Assembly (NCBI RefSeq): GCF_018860345.1
Contig: NZ_JAHKPJ010000025.1
Span: 372,001 to 436,000, forward strand
Source: Psychrosphaera sp. F3M07
GTDB taxonomy: Bacteria; Pseudomonadota; Gammaproteobacteria; Enterobacterales; Alteromonadaceae
Length of the DNA: 64,000 nt
Reading direction: 5' to 3'
In this document: positions 27,713 to 37,557 of the stretch, in pieces
How the letters are laid out: every line of letters begins with the position of its first letter
How positions within the stretch are numbered: position 1 is the stretch's first letter
The notes under the pieces: generated by a model
What the model was told of the DNA's origin: nothing
The model's input: the letters and a program-made list of their open reading frames with translations, nothing else
The model's database searches: none
Position numbers and translations under genes: made by a program

Positions 27713-28861
27713 TTACCCTTGTCTTAAACAGGTTAAATCATATTTTGTAGGGTCATGGTAAATCGCAAAACCAAAACGCAATCTATTACCTCTAAAATCC
27801 GTTTTAATTCCGTTCGAATCTAACAACTTAGCAAGACTAACTACGTCATCCTCGTCTAAATTAAATGTTAAAAAGTGACCATGGTTGTGGTTAGGGCTTA
27901 ATAGATTATCGCGATTAAGTAATGGATGTTTAAGCTCATCTATTTGTTGTAAAAAAGCCTGCTGACATTGTTCTACATATTTGTGGATAACTTCAATACT
28001 TAATCCTTCTTGCTCAAATAAGGTTAGGCTTGCATACAGTCGATACATCGCCGAAAAATCTATCGTCGCCCCTGCAAATTGCTGCCCATTTTTAGCATAG
28101 CCTACATGACCTTCTTGTCTTTGGTGTAAATCGCCAAATTCAGCAAACCAGCCTGTGTATATTGGTTGATAATTGCCATCAGGCACAACGGCAAAACAAG
28201 CGCCTTCTCCACCTTGGGCATATTTGTAACTACCGGCTAAATAAAAGACTTTTTGTTCAATCTCTGACAAATCAGTAGGGATAGCAAAAAAGCCATGATA
28301 ACCATCGATAGTGATCAGAGGTTGCGTTGGCAATTGTTGAACAAAATCAGCTAAGTCATTAATGGCATAACCTGAATTAAAAAATACCTGACTTACAAAA
28401 ACCCAATCAAATTCATCCTTTTGTGCAACTTCTGTAAACCTTTGTTCAAAGCTAGAAAATGGTTCCGTTGTTATACGTGTTATTTCGACTAATCCAGCTT
28501 GTTCTAAACGCTCTGATTGGCGCTGAAACGAATAAAATTCACTATCAGTGGTCAGGATCTTGATTTTTTTAGCCGGATCAAAACTAGAATAAATTCGATA
28601 CAACAACTCATGTGTATTAGGTGCAAAAACGATACGTTCAGGTGTCGTTAGATTTAAAGACTTTGCGATTAACTTTTGCGTAGCAGGCAACTTGTCAGCA
28701 AATATATGATCCCACTTCTCATCAACCATGGAGGCAGTATCGTCCCAATAATCCAACATCGCTTGACGTGTTACGTCAGGCCAATAATGGTGGCTATGAC
28801 AGGCAAAATGTTGGATGTTTGGACGAGCGGCTAAAAACTGTTTATACAAGTGTTGATACAT
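27713..28861 (-). CDS. Class V aminotransferase-fold PLP enzyme, kynureninase-like
   Basis: The protein has 382 residues. The likely PLP lysine is K213 in AGSYKYAQGGEGACF, with the cofactor-binding Asp at D186 in LITIDGYHGFF. NTHELLYRIYSSF near 82-94 is the phosphate-side loop. The overall pattern fits kynureninase/cysteine desulfurase relatives, but no tryptophan or sulfur genes are near. It sits between hflC and yjeT, where most relatives have nothing, and its stop touches the yjeT start. Substrate not predictable. Confidence 0.78.
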   Translation of the reverse strand: MYQHLYKQFLAARPNIQHFACHSHHYWPDVTRQAMLDYWDDTASMVDEKWDHIFADKLPATQKLIAKSLNLTTPERIVFAPNTHELLYRIYSSFDPAKKIKILTTDSEFYSFQRQSERLEQAGLVEITRITTEPFSSFEQRFTEVAQKDEFDWVFVSQVFFNSGYAINDLADFVQQLPTQPLITIDGYHGFFAIPTDLSEIEQKVFYLAGSYKYAQGGEGACFAVVPDGNYQPIYTGWFAEFGDLHQRQEGHVGYAKNGQQFAGATIDFSAMYRLYASLTLFEQEGLSIEVIHKYVEQCQQAFLQQIDELKHPLLNRDNLLSPNHNHGHFLTFNLDEDDVVSLAKLLDSNGIKTDFRGNRLRFGFAIYHDPTKYDLTCLRQG

Positions 28862-28946
28862 AGAAGATTTAGAACCATTAGTTGATATGTAAATGTTTAA
28901 GTTAATTGCAGCTAAAGTACCGAGTTAATAACCTTCAGGCAATAAA

Positions 28947-28970
28947 AAAGGCTCTATCGATAGAGCCTTT
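28947..28970 (-). terminator. Intrinsic terminator after hflKC
   Basis: A perfect 24-bp palindrome AAAGGCTCTATC/GATAGAGCCTTT followed by T on the minus strand. It lies about 20 bp after the hflC stop and separates hflKC from the PLP enzyme gene. Confidence 0.88.
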
Positions 28971-28990
28971 CATTTAATGTTTTGTAAACA

Positions 28991-29866
28991 TTAATTACCT
29001 GATGTGGATTTCATGTATTTAAAGAAGTCACTATCAGGTTCAATAACTAAAATATCATTTTTGCTATTAAAACTGTTTTTGTAAGCATCTAAGCTACGAA
29101 CAAAAGCAAAAAACTCTGGATTTTTACCAAACGCTTTTGCGTATATCTGTGCAGCGATAGCTTCACCTTGACCACGTAACATTTGCGCTTCACGTTCAGC
29201 TTCAGCCAATAAGACGGTAATACGAGCATCAATATCCGCACGGATAATTTCAGCACGCTCTTGACCTTCTGAGCGGTGAGCTTTTGCTACTTTCAAACGT
29301 TCAGTACGCATACGTTCAAATATAAACTTACTTACTTCTAGTGGTAAGTTAATTTGTTTCACACGAACATCAAGAACTTCAATACCTAAATCGCTAGAGC
29401 TCTTAGCTGCAACAATAGCTTGTTGCATTAACTCTTCACGTTCACCAGATACAATTTCTTTAATCGTACGAGTACCAAACTCTGTTCTTAGTGCGTTGTT
29501 TACTTTTTGTTTTAATAACTGTTCAGCTTGGGTTTTTAAACCACCAGTTGAAAGATAATAAGTGGCAAAGTCAGATACGCGCCATTTAATGAATGAGTCA
29601 ACGATTAAGTCTTTTTTCTCTGCCGTTACAAAACGGTCAGGGATATCATCCAAAGTTTGAATACGAGCATCAAGTTTTTTAACTTTCTCAACAAATGGCA
29701 GTTTAAAGTGTAAACCTGGACCATAAACAACCGTCACGTCAGCGCTATCACGCTTAACTTTACCAAATTGAATCACGATTCCACGTTGACCTTCACTAAC
29801 CACGAATAATGAAGAAAACGATAATAAAATAACTAAAATCAGGGCAACTATACTAAAATTTTTCAT
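28991..29866 (-). CDS. hflC: FtsH protease regulator HflC
   Basis: Membrane-anchored SPFH protein that forms the HflKC cage around FtsH and modulates its proteolysis. The protein has 291 residues. One N-terminal membrane anchor (about 5-23), an SPFH/band 7 domain (about 20-190) with EGQRGIVIQFGKVKRD, and a helical C-terminal part with RAEIIRADIDARITVLLAEAE. It starts two bases after hflK ends. Confidence 0.97.
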   Translation of the reverse strand: MKNFSIVALILVILLSFSSLFVVSEGQRGIVIQFGKVKRDSADVTVVYGPGLHFKLPFVEKVKKLDARIQTLDDIPDRFVTAEKKDLIVDSFIKWRVSDFATYYLSTGGLKTQAEQLLKQKVNNALRTEFGTRTIKEIVSGEREELMQQAIVAAKSSSDLGIEVLDVRVKQINLPLEVSKFIFERMRTERLKVAKAHRSEGQERAEIIRADIDARITVLLAEAEREAQMLRGQGEAIAAQIYAKAFGKNPEFFAFVRSLDAYKNSFNSKNDILVIEPDSDFFKYMKSTSGN

Positions 29867-29868
29867 GC

Positions 29869-31026
29869 TTAGTTTCTCCCATCATTTGAGCGATCAGTAC
29901 GGCCATTACGACCCGTTGTACTTTGTGTAGGTTGGGTTGTATTACCTGAACCAGTATTGTAATTCACATTTTCACGATTACTGTCAGACTTAACATTGTT
30001 TTGCTGTTGCATTATTTTATCCAACGGAAGATACATCATGTTGCCGCCCCCTGTAGTATTAACCAGGATTTTTGATGTATTAGAGTAAACTTGCTCCATC
30101 GTCTCTAAATACAAACGATCTTTGGTTACTTTAGGCGCCGCTTTATATTCAGGTAACAATTGCTCAAACTTAGCAACTTGACCTTCTGAAGCCAAAATCT
30201 TACCTTGTTTATAAGCCGTCGCTTCTTGGATCATTCTATTTACTTGACCACGAGCTCTAGGTTCAACTTCACTTTCGTATGCTTTTGCTTCATTAACATA
30301 ACGAACTTCATCTTCCTGTGCCGCAATCGCATCATCAAATGCATCTTTCACTTCTTCAGGAGGACGAGCGTCTTTAAAGTTAACATCAACGATGATCAAA
30401 CCTAAGTTATAAGGCTCTATCACTTTCTCAAGTTCACGCCATGTATTTTGACGAACCACTTCACGACCAGATGTTAAGATGTCATCCATTCTTGAGTGAC
30501 CAATAACCATACGTAATGCACTGTCTGTAGCTTGACGTAAACTATTTTCTGGATTTGGCGTAGAGAATAAGAAGTCACGTGGGTTAACCACTTTATATTG
30601 CACTTCCATTTCAACACGTACCACATTTTCATCTTTAGTTAACATGAAACCTGCAGCTGGTAGAGTTCTAACCGTTTGAATGTTGACCGGATAAACTTCT
30701 TGAATAAATGTCCATTTAAACTGAATACCTGGATCTTCCAACGAAGAGTATTCACCAAAGGTTAAAACAACCCCGCGCTCTGCTTCTTTTAACGTATAAA
30801 TTCCAGATAGAACCCATATTAAAAAGCCAACGACCAATACTAATATAAACCCCATTGAACCACTCGGCTTTTTAGCTTCGCCAGTTCCAGATGGTTTACC
30901 ACCAAACATGCCATTAAATCGTTTGCCTAAATCTTTAAACAACTCATCGAGATCCGGTGGACCTTGATCTTTACCGCGATTTTTCCACGGATCGTTGTCA
31001 TTATTTCCCGGTTCATTCCAGGCCAT
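29869..31026 (-). CDS. hflK: FtsH protease regulator HflK
   Basis: Partner of HflC. The frame opens at 31038, but MAWNEPGNNDNDPW at 31026 is the family start and is preceded by GGAG at 6 bases; this gives 385 residues. A Gly/Asp/Pro-rich cytoplasmic tail is followed by a membrane segment (about 58-78), the SPFH domain and helices, and a Ser/Thr/Asn-rich disordered C-terminus (about 345-385). Confidence 0.96.
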   Translation of the reverse strand: MAWNEPGNNDNDPWKNRGKDQGPPDLDELFKDLGKRFNGMFGGKPSGTGEAKKPSGSMGFILVLVVGFLIWVLSGIYTLKEAERGVVLTFGEYSSLEDPGIQFKWTFIQEVYPVNIQTVRTLPAAGFMLTKDENVVRVEMEVQYKVVNPRDFLFSTPNPENSLRQATDSALRMVIGHSRMDDILTSGREVVRQNTWRELEKVIEPYNLGLIIVDVNFKDARPPEEVKDAFDDAIAAQEDEVRYVNEAKAYESEVEPRARGQVNRMIQEATAYKQGKILASEGQVAKFEQLLPEYKAAPKVTKDRLYLETMEQVYSNTSKILVNTTGGGNMMYLPLDKIMQQQNNVKSDSNRENVNYNTGSGNTTQPTQSTTGRNGRTDRSNDGRN

Positions 31027-31126
31027 ATATTGCTCCAATCTTTATCTAAAGTTTCTGTCCGCTAATTTAGCAAAAGCACTAAAATAACTCTATGTAATCT
31101 ATGAAAAATTAACATGTTTATTGTAT

Positions 31127-32416
31127 TTAATGCTGCACACGCCACTTTTCAATAGCATAACCCAGCTGTTTGTTAATTTTTTGCTCGTCAATTAAAGATA
31201 TTCGGACATGCGTTAACCACTGTCCTTCATCATTTATACTTTCATCCAACACCGCATTTAGCTGATATAAACTGGCTCGTAATTTACCTTCTGTTGCCGG
31301 TAACACAAGTTCCATCTCAACCATAGATAGACCAAGTATTTCAGAAATAGCTTGTTCAACTAATTCTAGACCTTGTTTATCTCTGGCTGAACACCACACT
31401 GCTTTTGGTAAACCTTCATCATCTCGTTCAATGTGAGGTTCGATATCTTGCAATAAATCAATTTTATTAAAGATAATTAACTGTGTGACTTCATCAGCTT
31501 CAATTTCTTTTAATACTTCAGCCACTTGTTCCATGTTATCCGCGCGTCGAATATCTGCAGCATCAACGACATGTAATTGTAAATCTGCTTCTCTAGTTTC
31601 GGTCAATGTTGCTTTAAATGCAGCAACAAGATCATGCGGTAAGTGGCGAATAAAACCAACCGTATCTGCCAATATGGTTTCACCAACATCGGCAATGTCT
31701 ATTTTTCTTAATGTTGGGTCTAATGTAGCAAATAACTGATCGGCCGCATAAACATCAGCATTAGTGATAGCGTTAAACAATGTTGATTTACCCGCATTGG
31801 TATAACCAACTAATGAAACGGTTGGCACTTCTGCTTTTTTTCTGGACCGTCGACCTTGCTCACGTTGTTTTGATACTTTTTCCAAACGTGCCAATATGTG
31901 CGTGATCCTAGCGCGTAATAATCGTCTGTCCGTTTCTAGCTGTGTTTCACCGGGACCGCGTAACCCTATCCCACCTTTTTGGCGTTCTAAGTGGGTCCAA
32001 CCTCGAATTAAGCGCGTAGAAATATGCTTTAACTGAGCAAGTTCTACTTGCAACTTACCTTCATGTGTTCTGGCTCGTTGTGCAAAGATATCAAGTATCA
32101 ATCCGGTTCTATCCAATACACGACACTGGAATAATGCTTCTAAGTTACGCTCCTGAGAAGGAGACAATGCATGATTAAAAATGACAATTTCTGCTCCCGA
32201 TACTTTTACCGCATCGGCTATCTCTTGCGCTTTACCTGTGCCAACATAATATTTGGCATCTGGATTTTGTCTTGATGTGGTGATCACTGACGATGCAGTA
32301 ACACCTGCGGAAGATACTAATAAACCTAATTCTTCTAAATCTTCTCTGTCACTTTCATCAGAGAAATTAACGTGAACTAATATAGCTAGTTCGCCGCCTT
32401 CATATCTATCAAACAA
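31127..32416 (-). CDS. hflX: Ribosome-associated GTPase HflX
   Basis: Splits stalled 70S ribosomes under stress. The protein has 429 residues. The N-terminal HflX domain includes GTGKAQEI and [13 protein letters not shown], followed by a coiled linker with [16 protein letters not shown]. The G domain has [13 protein letters not shown] (G1), [14 protein letters not shown] (G3) and NKIDLL (G4). It lies about 100 bp after hfq with a terminator in the gap. Confidence 0.97.
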   Translation of the reverse strand: MFDRYEGGELAILVHVNFSDESDREDLEELGLLVSSAGVTASSVITTSRQNPDAKYYVGTGKAQEIADAVKVSGAEIVIFNHALSPSQERNLEALFQCRVLDRTGLILDIFAQRARTHEGKLQVELAQLKHISTRLIRGWTHLERQKGGIGLRGPGETQLETDRRLLRARITHILARLEKVSKQREQGRRSRKKAEVPTVSLVGYTNAGKSTLFNAITNADVYAADQLFATLDPTLRKIDIADVGETILADTVGFIRHLPHDLVAAFKATLTETREADLQLHVVDAADIRRADNMEQVAEVLKEIEADEVTQLIIFNKIDLLQDIEPHIERDDEGLPKAVWCSARDKQGLELVEQAISEILGLSMVEMELVLPATEGKLRASLYQLNAVLDESINDEGQWLTHVRISLIDEQKINKQLGYAIEKWRVQH

Positions 32417-32446
32417 TAGTGTGTCCTAGTTATTTATTACAACGCA

Positions 32447-32480
32447 AAAAAGGAAATACACATTGGCATATTTCCTTTTT
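32447..32480 (-). terminator. Terminator/attenuator between hfq and hflX
   Basis: AAAAAGGAAATA pairs with TATTTCCTTTTT (12 bp) over a 10-base loop, followed by T-rich DNA on the minus strand. It probably limits read-through from hfq to hflX. Confidence 0.8.
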
Positions 32481-32516
32481 ATCATCAATCATCAGAATTG
32501 TTACCAATTATAACGA

Positions 32517-32765
32517 TTATTCTGTTTCTTCAGCACCAGCTTGGTAATGCGGATTCGTTTGGAATGGTCTAGCTGGAACTATCGTAGAAATGGCATGTTT
32601 ATAAACCATTTGGCTAAGTGTATTCTTTAACAAGATCACAAATTGGTCGAATGACTCAACTTGACCTTGCAATTTAATACCGTTCACTAAATAGATCGAA
32701 ACTGGAATACGTTCACGGCGTAACGCGTTCAAAAATGGGTCCTGTAAAGACTGCCCCTTGGCCAT
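32517..32765 (-). CDS. hfq: RNA chaperone Hfq
   Basis: Hexameric Sm-like protein that pairs small RNAs with mRNAs. The protein has 82 residues. Sm1 and Sm2 motifs are intact ([19 protein letters not shown] and the MVYKHAIST signature). The C-terminal tail after residue 65 is short (E. coli has 102 residues in all), which is usual outside enterobacteria. Confidence 0.98.
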   Translation of the reverse strand: MAKGQSLQDPFLNALRRERIPVSIYLVNGIKLQGQVESFDQFVILLKNTLSQMVYKHAISTIVPARPFQTNPHYQAGAEETE

Positions 32766-32835
32766 GTTTCTTCCTTCTTCTTATTATTTATTGTTATTTT
32801 AATATTAGATAACTATAGATTAGTTATCTAATAAG

Positions 32836-33771
32836 TTAACAGCTTAGCGAGTTTAATATTCGTTGCAAGTTTTCTTTTTCATTACCTATAACTAATTGAG
32901 TCATGTTTTGCCAACTCCTCAACCAGGTCAATTGTCTTTTTGCCAATTGACGTGTCGCAACAATACCTCTAAATATCATCTCTTCTTTATCTAACTTACC
33001 GTCTAAATACTCCCACATTTGTCGATAACCGACAGAACGCATGGAAGGTAGATCTAAATGTAAGTCACCACGTAGATATAAGGCCTTAACTTCATTTTCA
33101 AAGCCCAAATCTAACATTTTATGGAATCTTTGCTCAATTCGCTGGTGTAACTGGGTCTTATCTTCACATTGAAAAGCAAATTGTTTCACTGGATACGGTA
33201 TCGGCTGCTTTTCTTTTTTCATTAAGTCAGTCATGGTCTGTCCACTGAACAGAAAAATTTCATAGGCTCGATTAATTCGCTGTGGATCGTTAGGGTGTAT
33301 ACGTTGTGCTGAAACTGGATCGACTTCAGCCAGTTTATCGTGGACGTGAGCCCAACCATGTTGATTGGCTGTTTCTTCAATCTCGGCACGTACTTTTTCT
33401 TGTGCTTCAGGTAACTCAGAAATTCCTTCAACTAATGATTTAAAGTACATCATAGTGCCACCAACTAAAATGGGTGTTTTACCTTTTTGGTAGGCCTTTT
33501 CTATTTCTATCAACGCATCTCGCCTGAAGTCAGCGGCGGAATATATTTGTTTAGGATCCAAAAAGTCGATTAATTTATGCGGATAACGCTCTAACTCTTG
33601 GGAGGTCGGTTTTGCAGTTCCAATGTCCATGCCTTTATAAATAAGTGCAGAATCAACACTAATAATCTCGCCATTTACTTGATCACAAAGGGTCATAGCC
33701 AGATCAGTTTTACCTGATGCTGTTGGCCCCATGATCGTGATAACTGGATGTTTAACTTGTTGATGTCCCAT
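32836..33771 (-). CDS. miaA: tRNA dimethylallyltransferase
   Basis: Adds a dimethylallyl group to A37 of tRNAs reading UNN codons. The protein has 311 residues. The P-loop GPTASGKT is at 15-22. [16 protein letters not shown], the [12 protein letters not shown] block and the [14 protein letters not shown] tRNA-binding region are conserved. It lies between mutL (35 bp) and hfq (70 bp) in the usual order. Confidence 0.97.
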   Translation of the reverse strand: MGHQQVKHPVITIMGPTASGKTDLAMTLCDQVNGEIISVDSALIYKGMDIGTAKPTSQELERYPHKLIDFLDPKQIYSAADFRRDALIEIEKAYQKGKTPILVGGTMMYFKSLVEGISELPEAQEKVRAEIEETANQHGWAHVHDKLAEVDPVSAQRIHPNDPQRINRAYEIFLFSGQTMTDLMKKEKQPIPYPVKQFAFQCEDKTQLHQRIEQRFHKMLDLGFENEVKALYLRGDLHLDLPSMRSVGYRQMWEYLDGKLDKEEMIFRGIVATRQLAKRQLTWLRSWQNMTQLVIGNEKENLQRILNSLSC

Positions 33772-33806
33772 ATTTATACGTTCTTTCCTAATACAGATTG
33801 AAGACT

Positions 33807-35699
33807 TTATTGATTTAATAGAGCGCTAGGGTTTAATTTTAAACCTGACTGTTTCAGTTTAGCTATAAAACCATTTTGTTTAGCATTATGTTGTAAAAAG
33901 TCGATGATTTGTTGATCTGACATTACTGCGGTTTTCTGCTCTAGAATTTTTTCAATCAGGAGCTCGGCCGTCAATGGCGCGGTCATTATTTGATTAAAAA
34001 AGGTTGGTAATGTTCGACTATTTTCATTACTGCGTAATATTGCAGGTACTTGTTTAACAATCAAAAAGTGCTGATGTAACATTAAATCAAAACCATGATC
34101 GGCTAACGTAGATAAATACTCTTCACACCATCTTTTTTCGTCAACCGATAATTTCAATCTCACTGGCACTAACAGTGGCGTTTTCATTAATCTTTGAGTT
34201 TCAACCAATTGAACGTTTGAAGACTGTGGTTTGACATATAAATTTGCATCAACAAGCCATATCTCTTGCTCTATTAGGCAATATCCATATCTATTTTGTT
34301 GTATAAACAAGACCGAAAAGTCGTTTACAGATTCCGCTAATATCTTAGGATCTGTCTGTTTTTCTTTATCATTGTCCGGTCTATTGTTAACAAAAGTTTC
34401 TTTATTTGCAGGACTGACGGCTTGAGTAAGTTGGTATTCGGTTAATTTTTCAGGTCGATTCAATGCCGTATAAAGGTTTGGTGTATTACCTTTTGGTATA
34501 TTAAGTCGGGCTTTATCTGTAGCCGTTACTAAATCAGACTTTTCGATTTCAGTTTGCGCAACCGCATGTTGATAATCCTTATTTGGTTCGGATAACCAAG
34601 ATGGTGAAACTTCTTTGCCTGCATTTTGCGTTTCAGTTTCAGTTTCAGTTTCAAGCTCTTCGTCTAAAGCTAATTCTTGTTCATGCATTTGAAAGCTGTC
34701 TAACGCATCTTTAATCGTTTTTACAATAAGATCATGCAATAAACGCGCATGATGAAACCGTACCTCATGTTTAGCAGGGTGCACATTTACATCCACTTCA
34801 TTAGCCGGCAACTCTATGAATATGACATATTCTGGTAATTGTTCTGGATGTAACAACTGCCCATAAGCTTGTCGAATTGCATGTTGGATCAATTTATCAC
34901 GCATCATTCGACCATTAACAAAGGAATATTGTGCAGGGTTCACTGACACACATAACTCTGGGGCTTTAATCCAAACGGCTATGCTGACCTGTTCATATTT
35001 ACTGGTAAAGACACTAGCTGAGTCAATAAAACTTGTGTTAATCACCTCCGCTATTCGTTTACTTTTTTGCTCAACAACACCTAAGGTTTCTGAATGAGCT
35101 CTATATTTCTTAATCACTTTTTGATTATGTTTTAATATAAAACTAACATCCGGGCGACTAAGCGCTATGCGTTTAATCAAGGTTTCAATATGGTTAAATT
35201 CGGTTTTTTCAGCTCTTAAGAATTTTCGTCTAGCGGGTGTATTAAAAAACAAATCAACCACATCGACACTAGTGCCATTTGGATGGGCCGCAGGTTTAAT
35301 ATCCACGTTCATGGCCAACCCTTCTGCCATGGCACTCCAAGCTTCATTTTGCTCCGCTGGTTTTGATGTCATGGTCAAACGAGACACCGAACTAATACTC
35401 GCTAGTGCTTCGCCCCTAAAACCAAGACTACTGATGGCTTCTAAATCATCAATATTGGCAATTTTACTGGTGGCATGACGTGATAAGGCTAAGGTAAGCT
35501 GTTCTTTGTCGATCCCTTTGCCATTATCACGAATTAAAATTCGTTTATGACCACCACGATCAATATCAACTTCAACTTTGCTAGCGCCAGCATCTAAGGC
35601 ATTTTCGACTAATTCTTTAACCACAGAGGCGGGGCGTTCAACAACTTCACCCGCAGCGATTTGGTTTGCCAGCTGAGGTGGCAATATCTTAATTGTCAT
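33807..35699 (-). CDS. mutL: DNA mismatch repair protein MutL
   Basis: Links MutS mismatch recognition to strand excision. The protein has 630 residues. The N-terminal GHKL ATPase shows [15 protein letters not shown] and [14 protein letters not shown] low-complexity linker covers about 335-430, and a C-terminal dimerisation domain follows. I do not see the DQHAXXER endonuclease motif, so this should be the MutH-dependent type. The linker contains four hexanucleotide repeats coding Glu-Thr (34631-34654). Confidence 0.97.
   Translation of the reverse strand: MTIKILPPQLANQIAAGEVVERPASVVKELVENALDAGASKVEVDIDRGGHKRILIRDNGKGIDKEQLTLALSRHATSKIANIDDLEAISSLGFRGEALASISSVSRLTMTSKPAEQNEAWSAMAEGLAMNVDIKPAAHPNGTSVDVVDLFFNTPARRKFLRAEKTEFNHIETLIKRIALSRPDVSFILKHNQKVIKKYRAHSETLGVVEQKSKRIAEVINTSFIDSASVFTSKYEQVSIAVWIKAPELCVSVNPAQYSFVNGRMMRDKLIQHAIRQAYGQLLHPEQLPEYVIFIELPANEVDVNVHPAKHEVRFHHARLLHDLIVKTIKDALDSFQMHEQELALDEELETETETETQNAGKEVSPSWLSEPNKDYQHAVAQTEIEKSDLVTATDKARLNIPKGNTPNLYTALNRPEKLTEYQLTQAVSPANKETFVNNRPDNDKEKQTDPKILAESVNDFSVLFIQQNRYGYCLIEQEIWLVDANLYVKPQSSNVQLVETQRLMKTPLLVPVRLKLSVDEKRWCEEYLSTLADHGFDLMLHQHFLIVKQVPAILRSNENSRTLPTFFNQIMTAPLTAELLIEKILEQKTAVMSDQQIIDFLQHNAKQNGFIAKLKQSGLKLNPSALLNQ
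34631..34654 (-). repeat. Hexanucleotide repeat inside mutL
   Basis: Three TTTCAG units and one TTTCAA unit in tandem on the plus strand, encoding Glu-Thr repeats in the MutL linker. Loss or gain of units keeps the frame. Confidence 0.9.
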
Positions 35700-35708
35700 A
35701 AACGAAAA

Positions 35709-37031
35709 CTAAGATTGAGGAATGGACAATACCTGCCCAATTTTAATATTGTTGGAACGTAAGTTATTCGCTTCTTTGATCTTGCTGACGGTTACATTGT
35801 AATTTTGCGCGACCAGAGACAACGACTCTCCACGTTTTACTTTGTGTTTCACATCTTTAAATTTAGCAAAGTAAGAACCATCAGGTGGGTTTCTTTTAAA
35901 ATAGCTATTTACTGCCGTGAATATAGAATTAGCCATCTTATTTTGGAACCAGTTATTTATCAGTAACTTCTCTTCTTTCGGATTTGAAATGAATCCGGTT
36001 TCCACCAATATTGACGGTATATCTGGTGACTTCAACACGCCAAAACTGGCGGACTGCGGAGAACGTTTGTGCAACTTAGTGATGTCTTTTAACTCGCCCA
36101 AGATCTCTTTTGCTACCAAGTAACCTTGCGACATAGAATGATCCATCGACATGTCCAATAAGGTACGTACTAAATATTTTTCTGTCGTAGTATTCTTAAT
36201 GGCATCACCCGCCCCGCCTAACAACTCGGAGTGTTTTTCTTTTTTCTCTAACCATTTACCAATTTCAGAATTGGCTCTGCGTGGGCTTAGTGTCCAGACA
36301 CCAGCTCCTGATGGATGAGGTGTATGGTATGCATCTGCGTGTATGGATATTAATAAATCAGCGTTAGCGTTTCTCGCTTTTTCGGTACGCCCATGGACAC
36401 TAATATAATAGTCTCCAGTACGTGTCATTACTGCAGTTAAGCCAGGCTGTTTGTTAATGAGTGCTTCTAATTTTTTTGAGATAGCAAGGGTAATACGCTT
36501 TTCATAATTACCTTTACCACCAATAGAACCCGGATCTTCACCACCATGTCCGGCATCGATGGCAATTATTATGTCTCGATCCGATTCCATTTTCTTTTGA
36601 TTTTCTGCAACTTTGGCTTCAGTGTCTACCAAGTCAATTACCAGACGATTGCCGTAAGGCGCGGTAGGTTTTAAAGCAAAAATAATAGGTTCTATTTTTG
36701 ACGTTAAATCAAATACCAAACGACTGTCTGACTTGTTTTTAGTGCTGCTACGAATATTTTTTAAGATATCGCTCGATTGAGCTAGGTTCGATAATTCGGC
36801 ATTAATAGAAGTGTTTTTTAAATCTAAAACTAAACGTTCAGGGTTGGACAACATAAAATAAGAATATTCTATGGATTGGGTTAAATCCAATACCACACGT
36901 GTGGAATCTGGTGATGGCCAGACCCTTACGTTTTTAACATTTTTTGCAGCAAACGCTGGCATTGAAAAGCCAATCGTTATCGCTAACAAACTGTTAATTA
37001 GAATTATTCGGATTATGCTGTTAAGCCACAT
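35709..37031 (-). CDS. amiB: N-acetylmuramoyl-L-alanine amidase, AmiB type
   Basis: Periplasmic zinc amidase that splits septal peptidoglycan for daughter-cell separation. The protein has 440 residues: signal peptide 1-28, AMIN domain about 32-135, Amidase_3 domain about 153-375 with zinc ligands H162, E177 and H231 and the later catalytic Glu in ILVETGFISNPKE, and one LysM domain at about 394-438. It is placed between tsaE and mutL as amiB is in E. coli. LysM supports AmiB over AmiA and AmiC. Confidence 0.94.
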   Translation of the reverse strand: MWLNSIIRIILINSLLAITIGFSMPAFAAKNVKNVRVWPSPDSTRVVLDLTQSIEYSYFMLSNPERLVLDLKNTSINAELSNLAQSSDILKNIRSSTKNKSDSRLVFDLTSKIEPIIFALKPTAPYGNRLVIDLVDTEAKVAENQKKMESDRDIIIAIDAGHGGEDPGSIGGKGNYEKRITLAISKKLEALINKQPGLTAVMTRTGDYYISVHGRTEKARNANADLLISIHADAYHTPHPSGAGVWTLSPRRANSEIGKWLEKKEKHSELLGGAGDAIKNTTTEKYLVRTLLDMSMDHSMSQGYLVAKEILGELKDITKLHKRSPQSASFGVLKSPDIPSILVETGFISNPKEEKLLINNWFQNKMANSIFTAVNSYFKRNPPDGSYFAKFKDVKHKVKRGESLSLVAQNYNVTVSKIKEANNLRSNNIKIGQVLSIPQS

Positions 37032-37072
37032 TTTATTTCTCTATCTTCTTGTTATAACTGCTTTGAGACTTA

Positions 37073-37537
37073 TTATTTTTGTTTCAGCAAAGTTAATATA
37101 CTTGCGCCTTTATCGTTATTAGCAATAAAGGTAATTTTACGGCCTGTATCTACATATTCTAATGTAATATCCAAATCGGCTTGCGGCAATACACCCGCTC
37201 CTTTTTCAGGCCATTCGATTAAACATAATGAATTAAGTTCAAAGTAATCTCGGATCCCCATAAACTCTAACTCTTCCGGATCACCTAATCGATATAAATC
37301 AAAGTGATAAGCGTTTATGCCAGCCAACTCATAAGGCTCTACTAAGGTGTAAGTGGGGCTTTTAACATTGCCTTTATGTCCTAAACCTTGAACCACACCA
37401 CGAGTAAAAGTTGTTTTACCAGCCCCTAAATCACCATGTAAATATATAATAGCTCCGTCTTTAATGACGTCAGCCAGGTGATTGCCCATTTGGACAGTGG
37501 CGAGTTCATCTTTTAATTCAACACTTAGCTCTTTCAT
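37073..37537 (-). CDS. tsaE: tRNA threonylcarbamoyladenosine biosynthesis ATPase TsaE
   Basis: ATPase of the TsaBDE complex that makes t6A37 in tRNA. The protein has 154 residues with P-loop GDLGAGKT at 35-42, SPTYTLVEPY and HFDLYRL, all typical. In E. coli nnrE precedes it. Here it follows rng by only 20 bp, so the junction joins two blocks that are separate in E. coli. Confidence 0.95.
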   Translation of the reverse strand: MKELSVELKDELATVQMGNHLADVIKDGAIIYLHGDLGAGKTTFTRGVVQGLGHKGNVKSPTYTLVEPYELAGINAYHFDLYRLGDPEELEFMGIRDYFELNSLCLIEWPEKGAGVLPQADLDITLEYVDTGRKITFIANNDKGASILTLLKQK

Positions 37538-37557
37538 ACTTTATATTTAACAACTCA

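Noticed and set aside
34631-34654. CRISPR-like or phase-variable frameshifting repeat
   Set aside because: Units are 6 bp, inside a coding frame and in-frame, so neither a CRISPR nor an on/off switch.
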